Origin: Ruminococcus sp. OA3 | GTDB lineage: Bacteria; Bacillota; Clostridia; Lachnospirales; Lachnospiraceae | DNA: 64,000 bases | Direction: 5' to 3' | Assembly (NCBI RefSeq): GCF_022440845.1 | Contig: NZ_JAKNTO010000001.1 | Span: forward strand, 2,666,001-2,730,000 | Shown: one piece after another, positions 57,065-64,000 of the stretch | Numbering within the stretch: position 1 is the stretch's first letter | Layout: every line of letters starts with the position of its first letter | The notes under the pieces: generated by a model | What the model saw: the letters and a program-made list of their open reading frames with translations, nothing else | Told to the model about the DNA's origin: nothing | The model's database searches: none | Made by a program: the position numbers and the translations under genes

Positions 57065-58666
57065 TCACAATTTCAATGCCGCAGCGACAGCTTCTGCTGT
57101 TTTCAGACCGTCGATCGCTGCCGAAGTGATCCCTCCCGCATAACCTGCTCCTTCTCCGCATGGGAAAATGCCGGAAATATTACTCATCAGCCTGGCGTCG
57201 CGGTGGATTCGTATGGGTGACGAAGTCCTGCTCTCAACTGCGCTCAGCAGGCAGTCCCTGCGGTCAAATCCGGGAATCTTTTTGCCAAAGGCATGAATTC
57301 CTTCCACAAGCGCATCCGCCATGAATCCAGGGAGAAATGCACGGATATTGGACAGAACGTGCCGTCCTTTGATCTTCGGAAAGATTTCGCCGTAGGAACG
57401 GCTCTCTCTCGTCGACTCAAAATCCTCAAATAACTGGACGGGTACGGCACCGCCTGCGATCTGATATGCCTGCTCCTCCAGATGACGCTGAAAAGCCAGT
57501 CCCGCCAGCTCTGAGGGCACCCCCGGTGAAAGGTATGTCTGGAAATCTTCAGGATTCACGGTTACAATCACTGCACTGTTGGCATTGCCTGAGTTCCTGT
57601 CATGATAACTCATACCATTTACAGCCAGTCTGTTCTGCTCAGATGAAGCATTCACAACATACCCCCCGGGACACATGCAGAAAGTATAGATCCCCCGTCC
57701 GCCGGCAAGCTGATGTGTCAGCTTATAAGAGGCCGCACCAAGCAGAGCAACTTCTCTCTGACCGTATTGGGTCATATTGATCATCTCCTGCGGATGTTCA
57801 ATCCGGACGCCGGCAGCAAAAGATTTCGCACTCATCTGAATGCCTTTTTCATGCAGCATCGTGAATGTATCGCGTGCGCTGTGCCCGATCGCGCAGATGA
57901 GGTACCTGGCTGGTATCCATTCCGAATGGTTCAGCTCCAGTGCATGAAGCTCACCGCTGCGAATGTCAAGATCGGTCAGCTGGGTTTCAAACCGGAACTC
58001 TCCGCCGAGATGTTCAATCTGAACCCGGATATTTTTCACAATATTGACGAGAAGATCTGTGCCGAGATGCGGTTTTTGCTGATAAAGGATTTCTGCCGGC
58101 GCACCTGCCTCCACGAACATTTTCAGGACTTCGTGGTTGCGCCCTTTCGGGTCTTTTACGGAGGTATTAAGTTTACCGTCAGAAAACGTTCCGGCACCGC
58201 CCTCTCCAAACTGAACGTTTGACTGTTCATTCAAACTTCCGGTCTGCCAGAAATGTTCAACACTTTTCATACGCTGTTCAACCGGCTCACCTCTTTCGAT
58301 GACGATCGGACGGATCCCGTGCTTTGCCAGCATCCAGGCACAGAACAGTCCGGCCGGACCGCTTCCCGCGATGACCGGGCGGCATATATCCGGGGAAACT
58401 GTATGCGGAAAGAGATACGGGCAGCGTTTGGTTGACGTAATATTTTTATCGCGCACTTTTTGAAGTACTTTCGTCTCAGCATCTGTTTTCACATCTATCG
58501 TATAGACGAAACACAGCGCAGGTTTTTTTCTGGCATCCAGGGACTGGCGGATGATTTCGTATTCCTGGATCCTGTCTGCCGGTATTTTCAGCAGTTTTGC
58601 CACTTTATTTATTATATCTTCCGGTGTGTGATGAATCGGTAATTTTAACTGTGTGATCCTGATCAT
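57065..58666 (-). CDS. FAD-dependent dehydrogenase (COG2509-like)
   Basis: A 533-residue flavoprotein. The N-terminal segment of about 80 residues (IRITQLKLPIHHTPEDIINKVAKLL) is the typical RNA-binding-like cap of this uncharacterised group. The FAD-binding motif GSGPAGLFCAWMLAKHG is near residue 110 and the C-terminal GEGAGYAGGITSAAIDG closes the FAD site. The substrate is unknown. The open frame runs 27 codons further upstream, but ATG 58666 overlaps the stop of the HI0933-like gene in ATGA, marking the real start and translational coupling. Confidence 0.88.
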   Translation of the reverse strand: MIRITQLKLPIHHTPEDIINKVAKLLKIPADRIQEYEIIRQSLDARKKPALCFVYTIDVKTDAETKVLQKVRDKNITSTKRCPYLFPHTVSPDICRPVIAGSGPAGLFCAWMLAKHGIRPIVIERGEPVEQRMKSVEHFWQTGSLNEQSNVQFGEGGAGTFSDGKLNTSVKDPKGRNHEVLKMFVEAGAPAEILYQQKPHLGTDLLVNIVKNIRVQIEHLGGEFRFETQLTDLDIRSGELHALELNHSEWIPARYLICAIGHSARDTFTMLHEKGIQMSAKSFAAGVRIEHPQEMINMTQYGQREVALLGAASYKLTHQLAGGRGIYTFCMCPGGYVVNASSEQNRLAVNGMSYHDRNSGNANSAVIVTVNPEDFQTYLSPGVPSELAGLAFQRHLEEQAYQIAGGAVPVQLFEDFESTRESRSYGEIFPKIKGRHVLSNIRAFLPGFMADALVEGIHAFGKKIPGFDRRDCLLSAVESRTSSPIRIHRDARLMSNISGIFPCGEGAGYAGGITSAAIDGLKTAEAVAAALKL

Positions 58667-59847
58667 GACGGTGCCTCCGCTGCGCTGCTCCTGCCAGCAA
58701 GCGCTCCGCTGCTCCACGCCCACTGCAGATTGTATCCTCCGCAGCATCCATCGACATCGACGACTTCACCCGCGAAATACAGACCGGGAATTTTCTTCGA
58801 TTCCATGGTGGAGGAATCGATCTCGGCGGTAAAGACACCGCCGCATGTGACCTGTGCCTGCTCCATCGAATGGACCTCCCTGATGATGACCGGAAACTCC
58901 TTTAGCTTCTCCGCCAGCTCTGCCAGAGATTTTATCTCCGTACAGAACAGCGAGATCAGCTTCTGAGGAAAAAGACCAATCAGCGACTCTGAAATTGTCT
59001 TATAGGGACATTGTTCCTGCCTGTTTTCCAGGAAGACAAGAAGCTCCTCTACCGTGAAATCCGGCATGAAATCAAGGACTGCAAGCACCCGCTGTCCTTC
59101 ATCAAGCGCACGAGCTGCAAAACGGCTCACTTGAAAAACCGGGATTCCGGAAATACCGTAATCAGTAAACTGTACCTCACCGCGTTCTGTGAGAATGCGG
59201 GTGTCATTCGTATACAGTGATAACGATGCCTCAAACCGCACGCCGGCCCATTTTGTAAAATAATTTCCAGTCCCGCGAAGACCAACAAGTGCGGGCAGGG
59301 GTTTAATGATGGTATGTCCGAGTGATTCGGCCAGATGAAAGCCATCCATGCCGGAACCCGGGATATTCGAGGCGGCACCGCCGGCAGCAAGGATCACGCG
59401 GTCTGCCTGATATGTATAACTCTGTGTTGTGACCTGAAATAACCCTGCTTTTTTTATGTTCTGCACATGTTCCCTTGTTTTAAGCTTCACATGCAGATGT
59501 TCAGCTTCCATCCTGAGGATATCCCGCACCGCCAGCGCCTGTTCGCTGAAAGGGTACAGGCCGCCGTTTTTATTTCGTGTATAAACACCAAGCCCCGTAA
59601 AAAATTTCAGGGTTTCGCGAAGACCAAACGCAGATATCACATTCCATGCAAACAAAGGTTCTGAACCGCGGTAATACGCGGGTTCCTGCTTGACGTTTGT
59701 CAGATTGCATTTTCCGTTGCCTGTCGCCAAAAGCTTTTTTCCTACCGTATCATTTTGTTCCAGTACGGTCACAGACGCACCGATTCGTGCGGCTGTGACT
59801 GCTGCCATAAGTCCTGCGGCTCCGCCGCCAATCACGATAATCTGCAT
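58663..59847 (-). CDS. HI0933/YhiN-like FAD-dependent oxidoreductase
   Basis: A 394-residue flavoprotein with the dinucleotide-binding motif IIVIGGGAAGLMAAVTAARIG at the start, GNGKCNLTN near residue 50 and a C-terminal GLYFAGEVVDVDGCCGGYNLQWAWSSG, all hallmarks of the HI0933 group. The cellular substrate is not established for most members. ATG 59847 follows AAGGAGG and is preferred to the longer frame from 59883. It is coupled to the COG2509-like gene by a four-base overlap, so the two flavoproteins probably function in one pathway. Confidence 0.9.
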   Translation of the reverse strand: MQIIVIGGGAAGLMAAVTAARIGASVTVLEQNDTVGKKLLATGNGKCNLTNVKQEPAYYRGSEPLFAWNVISAFGLRETLKFFTGLGVYTRNKNGGLYPFSEQALAVRDILRMEAEHLHVKLKTREHVQNIKKAGLFQVTTQSYTYQADRVILAAGGAASNIPGSGMDGFHLAESLGHTIIKPLPALVGLRGTGNYFTKWAGVRFEASLSLYTNDTRILTERGEVQFTDYGISGIPVFQVSRFAARALDEGQRVLAVLDFMPDFTVEELLVFLENRQEQCPYKTISESLIGLFPQKLISLFCTEIKSLAELAEKLKEFPVIIREVHSMEQAQVTCGGVFTAEIDSSTMESKKIPGLYFAGEVVDVDGCCGGYNLQWAWSSGALAGRSSAAEAPS

Positions 59848-59901
59848 ACTTACCTCCTTGCATCCTTTAGGCGCTGACGCCATAAAATCAGGGTCTCATC
59901 C

Positions 59902-61185
59902 CTATAATGTTACCATCTGTGCATCTTTTAATTTCTGAAGGCTCATAAGAATGCCGAATTTTGCGTGTGCCCAGGTTAACCCTCCCTGAAAATAGACCGC
60001 ATATGGAGGTTTGATGGGTCCGTCAGCACTCAGCTCGATCGAGGACCCCTGCACGAATGCACCGGCCGCCATAATGACCTCACTGTCATATCCCGGCATT
60101 GCCCATGGTTCAGGAGATACGTAACTGTCCACCGGTGCTGCAGCCTGAATGCCTTTGCAGAATGCGATAACACCTTCCGGTTTTCCGAACGTGACTGCCT
60201 GAATGATATCATGTCGGCTTTCCGTACTGTCAGGAACAACCGCAAATCCCAGCTTTTCATATACATTCGCCGCAAAAACAGCCCCTTTCAGTGCTCCGGC
60301 TACAACGGTCGGTGCCAGAAAAAATCCCTGGTAGAACGCCTGGTTTACGCCGAGTGTGGCACCGACTTCTTTTCCAAGACCGGGTGAAGTCAGACGGTAT
60401 GCCGCATTTTCCACGTATTCTTTTTTTCCGGCGATATAACCGCCGATCGGTGCAAGTCCGCCACCCGGATTTTTTATCAGCGACCCTACGATCAGATCTG
60501 CACCTACATCTGTTGGCTCCAGCGTTTCTACAAATTCTCCGTAACAATTATCCACCATACAGATGACATCTGGTCTCAGGCTCTTAATGAATGCAATTAA
60601 TTCCCCAATACGTGCTACAGAAAGCGTCGGTCTTGTCTGATAGCCCTTGGAACGCTGAATTGTGACGAGTCTTGTCTTTTCGTTCAGTGCATCCCTGATT
60701 CCTTCATAATCAAAAGAACCGTCCGTTTTCAAATCTACCTGACGGTAGCTGACTCCATATTCTGCGAGTGATCCGTTGGAAGGACGGATGCCTATCACCT
60801 CTTCCAGCGTATCGTACGGTTTGCCTACCGGCGACAGGAGCTCATCCCCCGGTCGCAGATTTCCAGCAAGTGCGACTGCAAGCGCATGAGTACCGCAGGC
60901 GATCTGCGGCCGCACCAGCGCGGACTCTGTGTGAAATGCAGAGGCATACACAGCTTCCAGTGTGTCACGGCCGAGATCATTATAGCCGTATCCGCTGCTG
61001 GACGCAAAACAGGCTTCACTTACCCTGTTTTCCTGCATTGCACAGACCACCTTCAGCTGATTGTATTCTGCCACATCATCAATGGCATCAAAGCGCGGTC
61101 TGAGCTCTTTTAAAATCTGTTCACCGAAATCATATACCGTCTGTTCAATCCCGAGAGATTGATAGAGTTCCTGCCTGGAGTTCAT
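59902..61185 (-). CDS. Methionine gamma-lyase family (aluminium-resistance-type) PLP protein
   Basis: A 427-residue fold-type I PLP enzyme. The PLP Lys is in GSLIKNPGGGLAPIGGYIAG, the cofactor Asp in MVDNCYGEF, and the N-terminal CGTHALAVALAGNLRPGDELL binds phosphate. This group is annotated as aluminium resistance protein or methionine gamma-lyase family, and the reaction is not settled. It sits between miaA and the flavoproteins, one base after miaA, an arrangement kept in Lachnospiraceae as far as I recall. Confidence 0.9.
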   Translation of the reverse strand: MNSRQELYQSLGIEQTVYDFGEQILKELRPRFDAIDDVAEYNQLKVVCAMQENRVSEACFASSSGYGYNDLGRDTLEAVYASAFHTESALVRPQIACGTHALAVALAGNLRPGDELLSPVGKPYDTLEEVIGIRPSNGSLAEYGVSYRQVDLKTDGSFDYEGIRDALNEKTRLVTIQRSKGYQTRPTLSVARIGELIAFIKSLRPDVICMVDNCYGEFVETLEPTDVGADLIVGSLIKNPGGGLAPIGGYIAGKKEYVENAAYRLTSPGLGKEVGATLGVNQAFYQGFFLAPTVVAGALKGAVFAANVYEKLGFAVVPDSTESRHDIIQAVTFGKPEGVIAFCKGIQAAAPVDSYVSPEPWAMPGYDSEVIMAAGAFVQGSSIELSADGPIKPPYAVYFQGGLTWAHAKFGILMSLQKLKDAQMVTL

Positions 61186-61186
61186 A

Positions 61187-62137
61187 TTAGTTCCTCATTT
61201 CCATATTTTTTTCTCTGACAAGTTCCAGAATATAGGAAAGGATCCTGTCGTTGTCGTAATCAAACTCATCTTTTTGGATCCAGCTGACATCACGTTCTCT
61301 TTTAAACCAGGTCAGCTGGCGTTTTGCAAAATGCCGGGTATCGCGTTTCAGAATCCGGATCGCCTCCTCCAGCGTGTATTCTCCGTCCAGATAAGCCAGG
61401 ATTTCTTTATAACCAAGTCCTTTCATGGAAGTCATATCTCTGGTACATCCCATATCACGCAGTTCCTGCACTTCTTTCAGAAGTCCCTCCCGTATCATCT
61501 GATCGACACGCGCATCGATCCGCTGATACAGCCGTTCCCTTCTGTCGTTCAGTACAAGGTACAGGAACTGATAGGGTGAAGCCTTCTGCCGCTGCTCCTC
61601 GTTATGCTCAGAAATCCGCATGCCTGTCTGCTGATAAAACTCCAGTGCGCGGATCACACGTTTTACATTTCGGGGATGGATTTCTCCTGCTGCCTGAGGG
61701 TCCCGCTCTCTAAGCATCCCATGAAGGAATTCTCCGCCCCTCTCTGCTGCCAGTGCCTCCAGATGTCTTCGAAAGCTGTCATCGGAATCGGCTTTTGTAA
61801 AATCAATATCGTATACAACCGACTGAATATAGAACCCGGTTCCTCCTGTGAGGACAGGGATCCTGCCGCGCTGATGAATCTCCGTGACCGCCTTTTTCGC
61901 GAACCTTTGAAAAGTCACAACATCAAAACTGTCCCGCGGATCCAGAATATCGATCAGATGATGTGGAACATTGCCCATTTCTTCCGGTCGTATCTTAGCA
62001 GAACCGATATCCATTTTTTTGTACACCTGCATGGAATCTGCGGATACGATCTCTCCGTTTACTGCTCTGGCAAGGGAGATGGAAAGTTCCGTTTTTCCAA
62101 CGGCCGTCGGGCCGGTCAATATAATCAATGGTTTCAT
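61187..62137 (-). CDS. miaA: tRNA dimethylallyltransferase
   Basis: A 316-residue enzyme that adds a dimethylallyl group to A37 of tRNAs reading UNN codons. P-loop GPTAVGKTELS at the start, DSMQVYKKMDIGSAK, LTGGTGFYIQSV and GYKEI near the C-terminus are all present. The length is normal. It follows mutL by 12 bases, matching the widespread mutL-miaA order. Confidence 0.95.
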   Translation of the reverse strand: MKPLIILTGPTAVGKTELSISLARAVNGEIVSADSMQVYKKMDIGSAKIRPEEMGNVPHHLIDILDPRDSFDVVTFQRFAKKAVTEIHQRGRIPVLTGGTGFYIQSVVYDIDFTKADSDDSFRRHLEALAAERGGEFLHGMLRERDPQAAGEIHPRNVKRVIRALEFYQQTGMRISEHNEEQRQKASPYQFLYLVLNDRRERLYQRIDARVDQMIREGLLKEVQELRDMGCTRDMTSMKGLGYKEILAYLDGEYTLEEAIRILKRDTRHFAKRQLTWFKRERDVSWIQKDEFDYDNDRILSYILELVREKNMEMRN

Positions 62138-62149
62138 AGACGTTCCATC

Positions 62150-64000
62150 CTATACGATTCTTTTAAATTTCTTTTCCAGTTCATATCTGCTCATGGAGAT
62201 GATCGTCGGTCTTCCGTGCGGGCAGTTATATGGATTTTCCAGTGTCAGAAGCTGGTCAATCAATACTTCTGCTTCGCGAAACGACAGTTTCTGGTTGCCT
62301 TTGACAGCGGCTTTGCACGCCATGACCGCAAGTTTCTCCACGAAGATTTCAAGCGTCACAGTTCCGGCAGTCTCATCCCCCATACTGTCGATCAGTTCAA
62401 CCAGCAGTGTCTCATCTGCAATTCCGAAAAGATTGTAGGGAACGGCTCGTATCGTATACTCTTTGCCGCCAAAAGCTTCCAGTTCAAATCCCATCTTACG
62501 GAAAAGGTCTTCGTGCCTTCTCATCATCTCCAGTTGCTGAAGGTTTAATGAAATGATGATGGGGACAGCGAGATACTGAGAAGTGATCTGTCTGCCGCGG
62601 AGGTCATTCATCATCTTTTCATAGAGCACTTTTTCATGGGCAGCATGCTGGTCGATGATGAACAGTTTTTCCTCCATCTCCACCAGCCAGTAGGTGGAGA
62701 ACACCTGGCCGATCAGACGATGCAGGCTGCGTGAATTCTCCGACAGCAGTTTCCTGTCTTCAAACATGGAGAGCTGGCTGTCCTGTTTCGTTTGCACAGC
62801 GCCTGAAATGATCGGCTTATCTGAAACAACCGGTTTGTCTGCTGCGGCCATCTCACTTGAGACAGCAGAAACTTCTGTATCTTCCGCAGCAGCCGGCTGT
62901 GCAGCAGATACTGCGGGCGTGTGCGAAGGAGCAGGTGTATATGCCGGAGCCTCCCGCAGCATTTCCCGTCGTCTGATCTCAAAAGGTTCCGGGACAGACG
63001 GTTTGGAAGTTTCTTTGACACGTTCTTTTTTAGGGGTGAATGAGACCTCCGGAATCAGTTCTGTTTCTGTGAGGGCTTCACAGATCGCGCGGTATAATAC
63101 CTGATACACCAGATCTGTCTTTTCGAAACGGACTTCCATCTTCGACGGATGTACGTTGACATCTACATGTTCAGAATTCACGGTGATGAACAGCGAGGTG
63201 AACGGAAATTTGTGCTGCATCATGAAGGAACGGAAACCGTCCTCGATCGCTTTTGTAATAATCTTATTCTTCACATACCGTCCATTCACATAATAGTTTT
63301 CAAATGTACGATTGCCGCGGGATACAGAAGGCTTTCCAATAAACCCGGTGATGCGGATGTTGTCCGTCGCCGTATCAATCTCCAGCAGATCTTTTGTTAT
63401 GTCGCGTCCGTAAATCTGGTAAATAACCTCCCTGAAATTCCCATTGCCTGAAGTGTGTAATTTTGTCTGGCCGTTCTGCATGTATTTAAAAGAAATCTCC
63501 GGATGGGAAAGTGCCATCTGTTCCATGATGCTTCCAATGTAGGAGGCCTCCGTGGTTGGAGATTTCAGGAATTTTGCGCGTGCCGGAGTATTGTAAAACA
63601 GGTTCCGCACCAGAAATGTTGTTCCCTGAGGAGCGCCGATCTCTTCAAGTCCTTTTTCAATCCCGCCCTCGATCAGATATCTCGTCCCAGTCAGTGCATC
63701 CGGTGTTTTTGTGATCAGTTCGACCTGTGATACCGCAGCGATGCTGGATAATGCTTCACCGCGGAAACCGAGAGACGCTATCTGCAGCAGGTCATCAATC
63801 GTCTGTATCTTGCTGGTGGCGTGGCGCAGAAAAGCCAGGGGCACCTGCTCTTTCGGAATTCCTGTACCGTTGTCTGTGATGCGGATAAAGGAGATGCCGC
63901 CCTCCTTAATCTCTACCGTGATCGCCGAGGATCTTGCATCCACGGCATTTTCCACCAGTTCCTTTACAATGGAGGATGGTCTTTCTACGACTTCACCCGC
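62150..64000 (-). CDS. mutL: DNA mismatch repair protein MutL (5' end beyond the window)
   Basis: The reading frame is open to the right window edge, so about 20 N-terminal residues are missing; visible sequence starts AGEVVERPSSIVKELVENAVDA, the first GHKL ATPase motif. DNGTGIPKEQVPLAFLRHATSK and GFRGEALSSIAAV complete the ATP site. A Pro/Ala/Ser-rich linker (about 330-410) precedes the C-terminal endonuclease domain with DQHAAHEKVLYE, ACKAAVKGNQ and CPHGRP. It is thus the nicking-competent type found in bacteria without MutH. mutS is presumably upstream, outside the window. Confidence 0.95.
   Translation of the reverse strand, partial: AGEVVERPSSIVKELVENAVDARSSAITVEIKEGGISFIRITDNGTGIPKEQVPLAFLRHATSKIQTIDDLLQIASLGFRGEALSSIAAVSQVELITKTPDALTGTRYLIEGGIEKGLEEIGAPQGTTFLVRNLFYNTPARAKFLKSPTTEASYIGSIMEQMALSHPEISFKYMQNGQTKLHTSGNGNFREVIYQIYGRDITKDLLEIDTATDNIRITGFIGKPSVSRGNRTFENYYVNGRYVKNKIITKAIEDGFRSFMMQHKFPFTSLFITVNSEHVDVNVHPSKMEVRFEKTDLVYQVLYRAICEALTETELIPEVSFTPKKERVKETSKPSVPEPFEIRRREMLREAPAYTPAPSHTPAVSAAQPAAAEDTEVSAVSSEMAAADKPVVSDKPIISGAVQTKQDSQLSMFEDRKLLSENSRSLHRLIGQVFSTYWLVEMEEKLFIIDQHAAHEKVLYEKMMNDLRGRQITSQYLAVPIIISLNLQQLEMMRRHEDLFRKMGFELEAFGGKEYTIRAVPYNLFGIADETLLVELIDSMGDETAGTVTLEIFVEKLAVMACKAAVKGNQKLSFREAEVLIDQLLTLENPYNCPHGRPTIISMSRYELEKKFKRIV

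Noticed and set aside
1-64000. tRNA, rRNA, CRISPR, prophage or IS elements
   Set aside because: No cloverleaf-like intergenic sequence, regular repeat-spacer pattern, transposase or phage structural gene was seen on reading both strands.

Overview
The window reads as a chromosomal segment of a Gram-positive, anaerobic Clostridia bacterium, most probably a Lachnospiraceae. The basis is strong GGAGG-type ribosome binding sites, SepF/YlmH and Mre/Min gene orders of that type, a DUF4317 protein, a DUF6070-like lipoprotein, RsgI-type anti-sigma logic, several YesN/AraC and LytTR regulators and no outer-membrane genes. I saw no rRNA, tRNA, CRISPR array, intact insertion sequence or prophage. All family names come from motif recognition, not from searches.

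Left third (1-19.5 kb), signalling and transport. A zinc-finger-less DnaJ and a secreted C39-like protease precede a LytTR two-component island: a GGDEF protein (2279), a LytTR response regulator (3449), a convergent 7TM histidine kinase (6114) and a secreted His/Cys-rich mini-protein (6353). Near-identical pairs of direct repeats, 21 bp apart, lie upstream of the GGDEF gene and of the mini-protein gene and look like LytTR operators. Next come an internally deleted ECF sigma factor gene with an intact RsgI-like partner, and an L,D-transpeptidase. A ribose-type ABC importer (10709-14340) is followed by a tight cluster of YesN-type regulator, short-loop histidine kinase, an ABC ATPase homologue that has lost every catalytic motif in both halves, and a second permease (14459-19520). 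That cluster is the most unusual set of genes here and may be a transport-dead sensor complex.

Middle (19.6-40.5 kb), mixed accessory and housekeeping genes: a tyrosine recombinase coupled to two flavoproteins, a MalT-like LuxR regulator, a Na+/dicarboxylate-type symporter, an alpha/alpha-toroid protein, an AraC regulator, a frameshifted pentapeptide-repeat gene, a FAD/Rieske oxidoreductase, RsgA with a possible leader peptide, a Dph6-like ATPase, a large GGDEF-EAL protein, Dtd and an AI-2E family exporter. A 193-bp nested palindromic element sits at 38809-39001, and a 60-bp palindrome at 40511-40570 forms the leader of a kinase gene.

Right third (40.6-64 kb), conserved housekeeping, nearly all on the minus strand: rluD, lspA, aroB, ylmH, sepF, yggS and a HlyD-like gene form one operon. 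DacF, RodA, MinE, MinD, PBP2, MreD, MreC, MreB and RadC form an elongation/division operon without minC. COG2509 and HI0933-type flavoproteins, a methionine gamma-lyase family protein, miaA and a 5'-truncated mutL follow up to the window edge.
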